From: Erythrobacter cryptus DSM 12079
Lineage (GTDB): Bacteria; Pseudomonadota; Alphaproteobacteria; Sphingomonadales; Sphingomonadaceae
Direction: 5' to 3'
NCBI RefSeq assembly: GCF_000422985.1
Contig: NZ_AUHC01000005.1
Location: 62,001 to 126,000, forward strand
DNA: 64,000 nucleotides
Under the pieces are notes generated by a model. It worked only from the letters and a program-made list of their open reading frames with translations, was not told the origin of the DNA and ran no database searches. Position 1 is the stretch's first letter. Each line of letters begins with the position of its first letter. Positions 26,074 to 35,069 of the stretch are shown here, one piece after another. A program made the position numbers and the translations under genes.

Positions 26074-26664
26074 TCAGGAATTGGTGCAGAGCACGTCGGC
26101 GAGATAGGCCCGGCCGCGCAGCGTTTCCATCATCTGGCGCGCACTGCGCCGCCAGCCGGAATCGGCGCAGAAACGATCGGCATTGCGTTGGGCGCAGGCG
26201 GCGCTGGCGGTGCCGCTGGGACAGACTTCGACGCGGTAGCCGCCGCGCGCCGGAGCCGGGAAGAACTCCGAGGCCGTCCCGCGCAGCGAGGGATTGCCGC
26301 CCGGCTCGCCCGGCGGGTTCCAGCCGAGCGGGCGCATCGACTGCAACACCATGCCGCGGAACGGCTGCCCGATCATCGGCACATCGCTCTGATAGGTGCG
26401 GCAGGTGCCGCGGAAATTGGGCCTTTCGCACAGCTCCCGGCGCCCGGACATCACCCGAATCGACTTGACGTTCCAGGCAAGGCCGAGATTGCGCTGCGGC
26501 TCGCTGACATTGACCGCCGAGCCCTGATAGCCAACCTCGCGGTAGATGATCGCCTCGGGCTGTGGCTCGGGCCGCCACATGCGATCATCCTGCTGTGCCG
26601 AGACCACCGAAACCCCAGCGAGCGCCGCCGCGCCTGCCGCTGCCACTTGCCAGCGCCTTGCCAT
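26074..26664 (-). CDS. Secreted beta/gamma-crystallin-like protein
   Basis: A 196-residue exported protein from ATG 26664, preceded by GGGGAGAGAGG. The signal peptide is MARRWQVAAAGAAALAGVSV ending VSAQQ. Mature residues about 36-105 form a beta/gamma-crystallin-like Greek-key pair: AIIYREVGYQGSAVNVSEP in the first half, and CERPNFRGTCRTYQSDVP preceded by NVKSIRVMSGR in the second. The C-terminal region has four to five Cys, probably disulfide-linked in the periplasm (VCPSGTASAACAQRNADRFC). Function is not known; calcium binding is possible but the usual N/D-x-S/T-S loops are not clear. Confidence 0.75.
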   Translation of the reverse strand: MARRWQVAAAGAAALAGVSVVSAQQDDRMWRPEPQPEAIIYREVGYQGSAVNVSEPQRNLGLAWNVKSIRVMSGRRELCERPNFRGTCRTYQSDVPMIGQPFRGMVLQSMRPLGWNPPGEPGGNPSLRGTASEFFPAPARGGYRVEVCPSGTASAACAQRNADRFCADSGWRRSARQMMETLRGRAYLADVLCTNS

Positions 26665-26765
26665 TGCCTCTCTCCCCTTCACCGGCACGGCCACCAGCGT
26701 TGCGTCTCCCGTTCGCGACTGCCTTGTCGCCATGCTGGTGGCAAGCGCCGAAGCGCCGCGCCGGC

Positions 26766-27449
26766 TCAGGTGCCGTAGAGGAACATGTTGATCGTCAAGC
26801 GCCCGCGCGCCGGATCGGGCGAAAGCGCGGCGGGATCGGGGATCACCCCCGAATGGAGCTGGCACCCGCGGTAGAGCGCGAGGCGATCAGGCCGGGCCTC
26901 GACCATGCCGATCTGTTCATAGGCCGGGCTGTCGGCGCCGGGATAGCCTGGCGGGGGCGGGCCATATTCGGCCGCATCGGCGGCAAGTCCGGCGGCATAG
27001 GCCGCCTCGCGCGCCGGGGTGATCGCCTCAAACCCGGTGCGGCGGTGGCGATAGAAGGCGGTGCCGCCACTGTCCGGCCCGCCGAGATAATGCATGATCG
27101 CCACCCGCCGCGGATCGGAATGGTCGTGATGGGGGATGCGCTGGCGCTCGCTGAGCTGCTCGGGCGGCAGGGTCACCAGCGAAAAGGCGGCGATCTCGCA
27201 ATGCACCATTCCCTCAAGGCCGAAGACCCGGGCCATGATCGCCATCATCAGCCCGCGCCGCAGATCGAGATAGGAAGGGTCGGCAAGCGCGCGCAGGCCG
27301 GGATAATCCGCGCCGGCGGGGTGATATTGCGCTGCCACCCCCATGGCGCGCAGGCGCTCGGGCTGGCCGGTGAAATCATCGATGATCACCAGCGGCTCTC
27401 CCTCGCGGCCAAGACGCGCGATGGTGACACGAGGCTCGGGCAGGTGCAT
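26766..27449 (-). CDS. DUF6445 family protein, 2OG-Fe(II)-oxygenase-like
   Basis: A 227-residue cytosolic protein. The pattern PHHDHSDPRRVAIMHYLGG near residues 108-126 gives an H-x-D pair, and LHSGVIP near 206 followed by RLTINMFLYG supplies the distal His and Arg expected of a 2-oxoglutarate-dependent double-stranded beta-helix. GGTAFYRHRRTGFE lies between them. This matches DUF6445 as I remember it, a family of sphingomonads and relatives often near TonB receptors and tryptophan halogenases. The first is one gene away here (past uvrC); no halogenase is present. No substrate can be proposed. Confidence 0.75.
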   Translation of the reverse strand: MHLPEPRVTIARLGREGEPLVIIDDFTGQPERLRAMGVAAQYHPAGADYPGLRALADPSYLDLRRGLMMAIMARVFGLEGMVHCEIAAFSLVTLPPEQLSERQRIPHHDHSDPRRVAIMHYLGGPDSGGTAFYRHRRTGFEAITPAREAAYAAGLAADAAEYGPPPPGYPGADSPAYEQIGMVEARPDRLALYRGCQLHSGVIPDPAALSPDPARGRLTINMFLYGT

Positions 27450-27458
27450 CGCTCTTAC

Positions 27459-29420
27459 CTAGCTCCCGGCGTGGTAGAAATCATAGACCTTGCGCGCCAC
27501 CGCGGCGCTGATGCCGGGGGCGCGCTGGAGGTCTTCGAGCGCGGCGGCGCGCACCTTGCTCGCCGTGCCGAAATGGAGCAGCAGCGCGCGCTTGCGCGCC
27601 GGGCCGATGCCCGGGATCTCGTCGAGCGGCGAAGCGGTGAGCGCCTTCGCGCGCCGCGCGCGGTGGGCGCCGATGGCAAAGCGGTGGACCTCATCGCGCA
27701 GGTTCTGGAGGTGAAACAAGAGCGGCGAGCCGGGCGGCAAGGTCTTTTCGCGCCCATCGGGAAAGTGGAACACCTCGCGCCCCTCGCGCCCGTGATGCGG
27801 CCCCTTGGCAATGCCGATCACCGCCACCTCATCGGCAATCCCGATGTCCTCGAGCACACGCATCACGCTTGACACTTGCCCCTTGCCGCCGTCGATCAGG
27901 ATGAGATCGGGCAGCACGCTCTCGTGCCCGCCCGCCCGCCCGGCCTGCGGTTCGGCGCTCTCGCCAAAGTTGCGAAAGCGCCGCGCCATCACTTCGCGCA
28001 GCATGGCAAAATCATCGTTCGATTGCGCTATGCGGATGTTGAACTTGCGATACTGGCCCTTCTCGAAGCCCTCCGGCCCGGCAACCACCATCGCCCCCAC
28101 CGCCTTGGCGCCCTGAATATGGCTGTTGTCATAGACCTCGATGCGCTGTGGGGGGCCATCAAGCTCGAGAAACTCGGCAAGTTCGCGGTTGAGCCGCGCC
28201 TTGGTGCCGGTTTCGGCAAGGCGCCGGTCGAGCGCCTCGCGGGCGTTGCGCTGCGCCTGGGCGAGCAGCCGGCGCCGGTCGCCGCGCTCTGGCACGGAAA
28301 GGCGCACCTTGCGCCCGGCAAGACCGCTAAGCGCCGAGGCAACGAGGTCGCTTTCAGCAAGGGCGCGATCGAGCAGGATGGTGGGCGGCGGGGGCACCTC
28401 CTCGTAAAATTGCAGCAGCACGCTGGCGAGCACCTCGGCCTCATCCACCTCGGCGGTGTGGCGCGGAAAGAAGGCGCGGTGGCCCCAGTTCTGCCCGCCG
28501 CGGATGAAGAAGCCCTGCACCGCGATCACCCCGCCTTTGGCCGCGAGCGCGAAGACATCGGCATCGCCCAGCCCTTGCGCGTTGATCGCCTGCGCGCCCT
28601 GGATGAAGGTCGCCGCGCGCAGCCGATCGCGCAGGATCGCGGCGGTCTCGAAGTCGAGCGCGGCGGCGGCCTCGCCCATCTGCCGTTCAAGATCGGCCTG
28701 CACCTGCGAGCTCTTGCCGGCGAGGAAGTCCTTGGCCTGGCGCACCAACGCGGCATAGTCCGCTTCGCTGATGCGCCCGACACAGGGGGCCGAGCAGCGC
28801 TTGATCTGGTAGAGCAGGCAGGGCCGATCGCGGTTGTTGAAATAGCTGTCGGTGCACGAGCGCAGCAGGAACAGCTTCTGCAGCGCGTTCAAGGTGGTGT
28901 TGACGCTCCCGGCGCTGGCAAAGGGCCCGTAGTAATTGCCCTTGGCGCGGCGCGCGCCGCGGTGCTTCTGGATGCGCGGGAAGGGATGATCGGCGCGCAG
29001 CAGGATGAAGGGAAAGCTCTTGTCGTCGCGCAGCAGCACGTTGAAGGGCGGACGGAAGCGCTTGATCAGCTGGGCCTCGAGCAGCAGCGCCTCGGCCTCG
29101 GAATTGGTGACGACGATCTCCATCGCGCGGGTCTGGCTGACCATGCGTTGCAGCCGCTTGGGCAGGGCAGCAAACTGGGTGTAGTTGGCCACCCGCGCCT
29201 TGAGGCTGCGCGCCTTGCCGACATAGAGCACTTCGCCGCGGCTGTCGCACATGCGATAGACGCCGGGCACGGGCTTGAGCACCTTCACCGTCTCGCGGAT
29301 CGCCGTGAGCCCGGCCTCGATATCGGGCTGGGCGCTGGCGAGCGTGGTGGCGGCGCGTTCCTCGTTGAAACGCGCAGCGCCGCGCGGATCCTGGGGGCTG
29401 CCTGCCGGGGTTCGGGCCAT
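27459..29420 (-). CDS. uvrC: UvrABC nuclease subunit C
   Basis: Makes both incisions in nucleotide excision repair. About 653 residues from ATG 29420; ATG 29432 is possible, and neither has a clear ribosome-binding site. Domains in order: GIY-YIG nuclease (PGVYRMCDSRGEVLYVGKA near residues 52-70), the Cys cluster region (CLLYQIKRCSAPCVG), the UVR helix pair (MGEAAAALDFETAAILRDRL), the RNase H-like C-terminal nuclease (IEVYDNSHIQG; PDLILIDGGKGQ), and two helix-hairpin-helix motifs (IPGIGPARKRALLLHFG). Complete and ordinary. Lies between the DUF6445 gene and the receptor gene, both on the same strand. Confidence 0.97.
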   Translation of the reverse strand: MARTPAGSPQDPRGAARFNEERAATTLASAQPDIEAGLTAIRETVKVLKPVPGVYRMCDSRGEVLYVGKARSLKARVANYTQFAALPKRLQRMVSQTRAMEIVVTNSEAEALLLEAQLIKRFRPPFNVLLRDDKSFPFILLRADHPFPRIQKHRGARRAKGNYYGPFASAGSVNTTLNALQKLFLLRSCTDSYFNNRDRPCLLYQIKRCSAPCVGRISEADYAALVRQAKDFLAGKSSQVQADLERQMGEAAAALDFETAAILRDRLRAATFIQGAQAINAQGLGDADVFALAAKGGVIAVQGFFIRGGQNWGHRAFFPRHTAEVDEAEVLASVLLQFYEEVPPPPTILLDRALAESDLVASALSGLAGRKVRLSVPERGDRRRLLAQAQRNAREALDRRLAETGTKARLNRELAEFLELDGPPQRIEVYDNSHIQGAKAVGAMVVAGPEGFEKGQYRKFNIRIAQSNDDFAMLREVMARRFRNFGESAEPQAGRAGGHESVLPDLILIDGGKGQVSSVMRVLEDIGIADEVAVIGIAKGPHHGREGREVFHFPDGREKTLPPGSPLLFHLQNLRDEVHRFAIGAHRARRAKALTASPLDEIPGIGPARKRALLLHFGTASKVRAAALEDLQRAPGISAAVARKVYDFYHAGS

Positions 29421-29493
29421 GGGCTGGCCCATAGGGGCTGGCAGGGGCGCTTGGCAATTCCCGCCGCCCGCCAGCCTCTGCCAAGGCCCCGCG

Positions 29494-32400
29494 CTAGAAC
29501 AGCTTCCTAAGGTCAATCCCGAGGTAGAGCCCGAGCGGATCGATCACGAAGGGCTGGTAGTTGATCGGCGTGTTCCCGGCCGAATCGCGCACCCGGCGCT
29601 GGGCATCGAACAGGTTGTCGGCCACCAGGCTGACGCGCAGATCCTTGAACAGTCCCTCGTTCTTGCCGGTCACCTCGCCGAGATTGGCAAACAGGCGCAG
29701 GTTGAAGGTGACGATGTCATCGAAGAACAGGTCGCTGGTGCCCGCTGCCCCCTCCAGCCGGGTCTTGCCGGTGTAGATGCCCGATAGGCGCAGGCCCAGC
29801 CCCTTGCCGAACAATCCGGCTTCAAGCCGGCTCGAATGGCGCGGCAGGCCGAAGGCCCCGGTCGCCTCCCCCTCGAGCTGGTCGAGCGGGGCAAGGCCCT
29901 TGGCGATGAGGATGGTGTTATCAAGCTCGATCGTGTGGGTGAGGTTGAAGAAATAGCGCCAGCCCTGGAAATTGCGCTGGGCGAGCGGGTTGAAGGCCGG
30001 CCCGCCCGCTGGCGCGCCGCCGCCGCCGCTCGCCGCCGGGCCGCCACTCGCCCCGCCCTGCCCGCCGGCAGGCGGCGCTGCGGCGCAGAAGCGCTCGCGG
30101 AACTGCGCCAGCGCCTCGGGCGGGATGGTGCCATCCGGACCGCGCGAACGATCGAGCGCAAGCTTGATGAAGGCCGGATCGACCCCGGGCAGCTCGGCCG
30201 AGATATCCTCGCCGCGCTCGATCTTGCCCACCAGCTCGGCGATCGCCGCGGTGCCATCTGGCCCGCAGGCGCGCGCGCGGAAGGTGGCAAACTGGGGCGG
30301 CATTCCGCCAGGGGCGCCCTGTCCTGGAGCGCCCTGCCCCGGCGCGCCGCCGATCAGCGCCGGATCGATGCTGCAGATGCGGCTGCGGAACTGCGCGAGG
30401 CGCGCCGGATCGATGCTGCCATCGGCCCCGCGCAGCCGCGCGATCAGCGGCGCAAGGCGCGCCGGATCAATATCGGGATAGGCAGCGGCAATGTCCTCGC
30501 CGCGCTCAATCGCGCCCACCAGCCGCGCGAGAAAGGCCTCGCCATCCTCGGCGCACAGGCGCGCGCGGAAGGCCATGAACTGGGCACGCTGCTCGGGCGT
30601 GGGGCTGGCTGCGCCGCCGGCAAATCCGCCACCGGGACGCTCTGGCGTTCCCGCACCTGCACCCGGCATCGGCCCCGTGGTCGGCGGAGCCGGCTGCGGA
30701 GCCGCCGCCGCGGCCAGGGCTGCCGCGCGCCCACCGCTACCGCGCCCACCGCCGAAGCCGCCACCCCCGCCGCTTCCCGCCGGCGCGCCGAAGCTGCCAT
30801 TGGTCGAGAAAGTGAATTGCAGCCGGTTGGCGCGGGTGGCGGCAAAGCTCACCGGGCGGCGATCCACCGCGATCAGCTGCCCGTCTGCATCGCGGGTCAC
30901 CCTTCCGGGGAAGGCCGCCTCGATCTCGGCGGTGATCTGCGGAAAGGCGCTCACCACATTGTCGGAGCGGTTGCGGATATATTCCACTGTCAGCCGGGTG
31001 TTGTCCCAGAATGGCAGTTCCCAATTGGCGGCAAACTTCCAGTCGCGCTGGGTCTCGGGCGGCAGCGCGGGATTGCCCCCGGTGGTGACATCGGCAAGCA
31101 CGGTCTCGCCGCGAACGAAATCGAACACCGGCACGTTGAAATTGACCACCACCGGGTTGCCCAGTGCAGCCAGCCCCGGGGCGACCTCGCGCCAGATATA
31201 GGTGGCCGAAAGATCAAGCCCATCGACCGGCGACCAGGTGAGCCCCGCGTTCCAATCACCCAGCACCCCGAAATCGCTGAAATCCTCAAGCCCCGCCTGG
31301 AGATTGAGGGTGAAGCTGCCGAGCGCATCGGCCACCCCGGCGCGGCGGCTGGTGATCGGCACCACCAGATTGGCACCCGTAGAAAGCTGGCGGCGGGTGA
31401 GCGTCACATCCTGCAGCGTGCGGGTATCGGCGCTTTCGATGCGGCGCCAATCGAGCCCGACATCGAAGGTTGCCAGCACCTCGCCCGCGGGCAGCTCGGC
31501 AAGCGGGCCATTGAGCGTGGTGAGCATGGTGCCGCCAAGGTTGCGGCTGCGCGCAACATCAAAGCCGGCGGCCGCATTGCCGGGCAGCGGCCCATCGGGC
31601 GCGAGCGTGCCGGCGAGCGCCGCCTGCTCGAGCGCGGTGGTATCGAAGCGCCGGGAAATGCGCGTCTCGCTCTCCGAAAAGGAGGCATCGAAGGTGCTGG
31701 TGAGGCGGAAATTGTTGAGCGGGCGGGTCAGCGATCCGGCCGAGGAAAGGGTGTCGGTCGAAGTCAGGCGCGCGAGCGGCGTGTCCGCGCCAAAGGTGCG
31801 GATCACGCCCGGATCGCCGGGCTGAGCCCGCAGCACCACGGTGTTGAGGCCATCGAGGCTGCGGCTTTCGCTGCGGGCATAGTTGAGATTGGCGCTGAGC
31901 GAGGTGCCGCTGTCGATGATCGCCTTGGCCCAGGAAAGGTTGCCCTCGAAGTCGAAGCTATCGGCCAGCAGGCTGCGGAAACGCGCCTGATCGGGATCGC
32001 CCGCCACCTGCGAGAGCGAGCCCGAGGTCTGCGCCACGCCCCTTTCCGCCTCGCTCAGGAGCGAAGTGTCCTCGACCTGGAGATTGAGATTGATCCGCCC
32101 GCCATCGGCGATCTTGAGCAGCCCGAACTGCTGTTCGTTGCGGGCATAGCCCCCGCGCGAGGGGCCTTCATATTCAAAATCGATCTGGCGGTTGGCGTAA
32201 TTGTCCTTGAGGATGAGGTTGATCACCCGGCGATCGGGGGGGAAGCCGAAGCGTTGGGCGACTTCCTCGGGAAACACCTCGACCCGCGCCAGCGCCTCGG
32301 GCGGGTAATTGGCGAATTCGCGGAACGAGCCGATGCGGATGCCGTTCACCAGAATGACCGGCTGCCCGCCCCCGCCGCGCCCCCGGGCCGAGCCGGTGCG

Positions 32401-32721
32401 GGCGCTGATCTGGGCGATGAGATCGGTGATCGAGGTCACGCCCTCGGCCGCGATCGCCTCCTCGGTGAGCTGCAAGAGCGGGGCCTGCTCCACCGTCAGC
32501 TGTCCGCGCAGCCGCCCGGCGCGCACCACGATTTCGCCGTTGATGCCGATCCCGGCGTCATTGGCGCTGGCAACCTCCTCCTCGCTTTCGGCAGGGGGCG
32601 GGGTGGTAGGCTGCGGCTGGGCCGCGGCATTGTCGGCGGCACTGGCAGGGAAAATTGCGGCAAGACCGGCAAGCGCCGTGCCGGCGCGCAGGGCGCCGCG
32701 GATGAAGGGGGAGAGGTGCAT
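29494..32721 (-). CDS. TonB-dependent receptor with a large Gly/Pro-rich insert holding a duplicated Cys-flanked module
   Basis: A 1075-residue outer-membrane receptor with signal peptide (ends FPASAAD), plug domain (LTEEAIAAEGVTSITDLIAQ; PVILVNGIRIGSFREF near residues 118-137) and a barrel ending in DLRKLF. A TonB box is not obvious. Between two barrel strands, about residues 655-905 form a Gly/Pro/Ala-rich insert. Inside it are two copies (about 707-782 and 805-880) of a helical module. Each runs from FRARxC through LVGxIERGEDI and DPA to RGxDGxI and LAQFRxRxC, so each is bracketed by a Cys at both ends. It probably faces outward as a loop. The transported substrate is unknown. Confidence 0.88.
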   Translation of the reverse strand: MHLSPFIRGALRAGTALAGLAAIFPASAADNAAAQPQPTTPPPAESEEEVASANDAGIGINGEIVVRAGRLRGQLTVEQAPLLQLTEEAIAAEGVTSITDLIAQISARTGSARGRGGGGQPVILVNGIRIGSFREFANYPPEALARVEVFPEEVAQRFGFPPDRRVINLILKDNYANRQIDFEYEGPSRGGYARNEQQFGLLKIADGGRINLNLQVEDTSLLSEAERGVAQTSGSLSQVAGDPDQARFRSLLADSFDFEGNLSWAKAIIDSGTSLSANLNYARSESRSLDGLNTVVLRAQPGDPGVIRTFGADTPLARLTSTDTLSSAGSLTRPLNNFRLTSTFDASFSESETRISRRFDTTALEQAALAGTLAPDGPLPGNAAAGFDVARSRNLGGTMLTTLNGPLAELPAGEVLATFDVGLDWRRIESADTRTLQDVTLTRRQLSTGANLVVPITSRRAGVADALGSFTLNLQAGLEDFSDFGVLGDWNAGLTWSPVDGLDLSATYIWREVAPGLAALGNPVVVNFNVPVFDFVRGETVLADVTTGGNPALPPETQRDWKFAANWELPFWDNTRLTVEYIRNRSDNVVSAFPQITAEIEAAFPGRVTRDADGQLIAVDRRPVSFAATRANRLQFTFSTNGSFGAPAGSGGGGGFGGGRGSGGRAAALAAAAAPQPAPPTTGPMPGAGAGTPERPGGGFAGGAASPTPEQRAQFMAFRARLCAEDGEAFLARLVGAIERGEDIAAAYPDIDPARLAPLIARLRGADGSIDPARLAQFRSRICSIDPALIGGAPGQGAPGQGAPGGMPPQFATFRARACGPDGTAAIAELVGKIERGEDISAELPGVDPAFIKLALDRSRGPDGTIPPEALAQFRERFCAAAPPAGGQGGASGGPAASGGGGAPAGGPAFNPLAQRNFQGWRYFFNLTHTIELDNTILIAKGLAPLDQLEGEATGAFGLPRHSSRLEAGLFGKGLGLRLSGIYTGKTRLEGAAGTSDLFFDDIVTFNLRLFANLGEVTGKNEGLFKDLRVSLVADNLFDAQRRVRDSAGNTPINYQPFVIDPLGLYLGIDLRKLF

Positions 32722-32949
32722 CTGGTCCCTTTTGCGATCGATCTCAAGCGGCAGGGCGGCTTGTTACCGGTCCCATCCGGCCGGGACCGCATCGGGCCCT
32801 GACCTGTCGCCACATGGCTGGCTCCCGCCTGAACGGGGGCTTCAACCCGGGCCTAAAGCACGAGCCTTCCCTTTTGGTTCCCACATCGCTAAAGCGCTGC
32901 CCCGCATCGACGGGCGTCTTTGCCCAGCCACGAGTCACGAAGGAATTAC

Positions 32950-33195
32950 ATGGCCAAGGAAGAACTCCTCGAAATGCGCGGGCGCGTGGTTGAACTGCTG
33001 CCCAATGCGATGTTCCGGGTGGAGCTTGAAAACGGCCATGAAGTGCTCGGCCACACTGCCGGCAAGATGCGCAAGAACCGCATCCGCGTGCTGGTGGGCG
33101 ATGAGGTGCTGTGCGAACTGACGCCCTACGATCTCACCAAGGCGCGCATCACCTATCGCTTCATGCCGGGTCGCGGCGGCCCCGGGCCGCAATAG
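32950..33195 (+). CDS. infA: Translation initiation factor IF-1
   Basis: An 81-residue S1/OB-fold protein that binds the ribosomal A site during initiation. Nearly all conserved blocks are visible: [40 protein letters not shown] and [10 protein letters not shown], then [11 protein letters not shown]. Start ATG 32950 with AAGGA 5-6 bp upstream. The C-terminal tail GRGGPGPQ extends beyond the E. coli protein, as is usual in Alphaproteobacteria. First gene of infA-maf-RNase-like-yacG. Confidence 0.98.
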   Translation: MAKEELLEMRGRVVELLPNAMFRVELENGHEVLGHTAGKMRKNRIRVLVGDEVLCELTPYDLTKARITYRFMPGRGGPGPQ

Positions 33196-33213
33196 GGGCC
33201 ACCGGCCCGCCCG

Positions 33214-33786
33214 ATGGGCGATCCTCACCTCACATTGGCCTCGGCCTCGCCGCGGCGGCGCGAATTGCTCGCCCGGCTGGGCCTTGTGCCCGATGCCATT
33301 GCCCCCGCTGCCATCGACGAGACCCCGATGAAGGGCGAGCGCCCCCGCGCCTATGCCCTGCGCATGGGGCTGGAGAAGGCCGAGGCCGTGTGCGCCCCCG
33401 GCTTCGTGCTCGCGGGCGATACGGTGGTGGCGGTGGGGCGACGGATCCTGCCCAAGGCCGAATCCGAGGCCGAGGCGCGCGCGTGCCTTGCCCTGATGAG
33501 CGGGCGGCGGCACCAGGTCTTCTCCAGCGTGGTGCTGCGCGGCCCCGATGGCAGCTGCCGCGCGCGCGTGAGCGAAACCGTGGTGCGCTTCAAGCGCCTC
33601 ACCGATCAGGAGATCGCCGCCTATCTTGCCTCGGGCGAATGGCGCGGCAAGGCCGGGGGCTATGCCATCCAGGGCAGTGCCGAAGGGCTGATCCAGTGGA
33701 TCAGGGGCAGCCATTCGGGGGTGATGGGCCTGCCGCTCTATGAAACCAGGGCACTGCTCAAGGCGGCGGGGTTCGCCCTTGCCTGA
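33214..33786 (+). CDS. maf: Maf family nucleoside-triphosphate pyrophosphatase
   Basis: A 190-residue house-cleaning pyrophosphatase acting on non-canonical or modified (d)NTPs. Family marks: LASASPRRRELLARLGL near residue 8, AIDETP, LAGDTVVAVGRRIL with the catalytic Asp, SGRRHQVFSSVVL, and GKAGGYAIQGSAEGLIQ, then GSHSGVMGLPLYE. It follows infA by 18 bp, and the RNase E/G-like gene starts inside its last codons. Confidence 0.95.
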   Translation: MGDPHLTLASASPRRRELLARLGLVPDAIAPAAIDETPMKGERPRAYALRMGLEKAEAVCAPGFVLAGDTVVAVGRRILPKAESEAEARACLALMSGRRHQVFSSVVLRGPDGSCRARVSETVVRFKRLTDQEIAAYLASGEWRGKAGGYAIQGSAEGLIQWIRGSHSGVMGLPLYETRALLKAAGFALA

Positions 33787-34753
33787 GCGCGGTGCGGCAG
33801 AATGGCTGATCGAGGAAGGGATCGGGGAAAGGCGCGCGCTGCTCGTCGAAGGCGGGCAGGTGCGCGCTGCAAGACTGAGCTGGCCCGGAGAACTGGCCGC
33901 CGGCACACAGACGCACGGGCAACTTGTCGCCAAGCTCAAGGGCACGCGGCGGGGGCTGGCGCGGCTCGATGACGGGCGCGAGGCGCTGGTCGATCACCTG
34001 CCGCAGGGCGTGAGCGAGGGCGCTTCGCTCGCGCTGGTGATCACCCGGGCGCCGATGGCCGAACGCGGGCGGCTGAAGCGCGCCCAAGCGCGCGTGGCCG
34101 GCACCGGGCCGCTGCCCTCGCCCTTTCCCGAGGGGCGGATCGTGCCGCGCTTTCCCGCCGGGCTGTGGGAAGAGGTGTGGCAGGCCGCGGCCAGCGCCCG
34201 GCTCGACTTTCCCGGCGGGGAGATCCTGATCGGCACCACGGCGGCGATGAGCGTGATCGACATCGACGGGATCGGCGCGCCGCGCAGCCTTGCGCTCGCC
34301 GCCGTCCCCGCGATCGCCCGGGCGCTGGCCTGGTTTGATCTGGGCGGCAATATTGCCATAGATTTTCCCACGCTCGCCGCGCGCGATGATCGCCGCGCGG
34401 TCGATGCCGCGCTCGCGGCGGCGCTGGCTGACTGGCCGCATGAGCGCACGGCGATGAACGGCTTTGGCCTCGTCCAGCTGGTCGCCCGGCTCGAAGGCCC
34501 CTCGCTGATCCACCGATTCGCCCATCAGCGGCTCGGCATGGCCGCGCGCATGGCGCTGCGCCGAGCGGAGATCGCGGCCGAGGCAGGGGGCACCGGGCGG
34601 GTGATCGAACTCATGGTTCATCCCGCGCTTGAAGCCCGGATCGCCCCGGCCTGGCGCGAGGCCTTGGCGCGGCGCACCGGGCGGGGCCTCGAAATCCGCA
34701 GCGATCCGGGCCTTGCTATCATTGCGGCCAATGCCCAGCTTGTTGGCCAATGA
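33779..34753 (+). CDS. Short RNase E/G family protein
   Basis: About 324 residues from TTG 33779, overlapping the maf end by 8 bp. It matches the catalytic core of RNase E/G: an N-terminal S1-like section (KGTRRGLARLDDGREALVDHLP), then the RNase H-like/DNase-I-like part with SVIDIDGIGAP and NIAIDFPTLAARDDRRAVD, which keep the two metal-binding Asp residues (D303 and D346 of E. coli RNase E), and MNGFGLVQLVARLEGPSL. It lacks the Zn-link Cys pair, the small dimer domain and any degradosome tail, so it should be an unlinked short form. It may process few RNAs or have a specialised role. Confidence 0.85.
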   Translation: MPERGAAEWLIEEGIGERRALLVEGGQVRAARLSWPGELAAGTQTHGQLVAKLKGTRRGLARLDDGREALVDHLPQGVSEGASLALVITRAPMAERGRLKRAQARVAGTGPLPSPFPEGRIVPRFPAGLWEEVWQAAASARLDFPGGEILIGTTAAMSVIDIDGIGAPRSLALAAVPAIARALAWFDLGGNIAIDFPTLAARDDRRAVDAALAAALADWPHERTAMNGFGLVQLVARLEGPSLIHRFAHQRLGMAARMALRRAEIAAEAGGTGRVIELMVHPALEARIAPAWREALARRTGRGLEIRSDPGLAIIAANAQLVGQ

Positions 34754-34938
34754 GCCCTTCTGCCCACAAGCCCTGCCCGATCTGCGGCAAGCCGCGCCAG
34801 GCAGCGCACCACCCGTTCTGCTCGGCCCGCTGCCGCGACCGCGACCTTGCGCGCTGGTTTTCCGATTCCTACGCCGTTCCCGGCCCGCCCGCCGAGCCGG
34901 ATGATCTTGCCCGCGAGGGCCCGGCAGAGGACGAATAG
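34750..34938 (+). CDS. yacG: DNA gyrase inhibitor YacG / zinc-binding protein
   Basis: A 62-residue protein with a C4 zinc site: CPICGKP near residue 9 and FCSARCRDRDLARWFSDSY near 24. The latter is the YacG hallmark; in E. coli YacG binds GyrB and blocks DNA binding. The acidic tail (PAEPDDLAREGPAEDE) is usual. Coupled to the RNase-like gene by a 4-bp overlap (ATGA). Confidence 0.95.
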   Translation: MSPSAHKPCPICGKPRQAAHHPFCSARCRDRDLARWFSDSYAVPGPPAEPDDLAREGPAEDE

Positions 34939-35069
34939 CGCCGGCGCGCGAAACCGGGACGAGGAGCGCGAAAACCCCCTTGCCAAGGCCAGCCGCCTTC
35001 GCCATAGGGCCGCTCTCATTTGCTCGCCGGGGAAAGCAGCGCCTGCCTGACCCGTCGCTTGCAGCGAAT

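Noticed and set aside
17415..27449. Biosynthetic gene cluster built around the acyltransferase, cupin-like and DUF6445 proteins
   Set aside because: No synthetase, precursor peptide or halogenase is present, and housekeeping genes such as uvrC are interspersed.
30000..30800. Gly/Pro/Ala-rich part of the receptor as a frameshift or assembly artefact
   Set aside because: The frame stays open, and two regular module copies with conserved Cys spacing lie inside it; the barrel resumes correctly after it.
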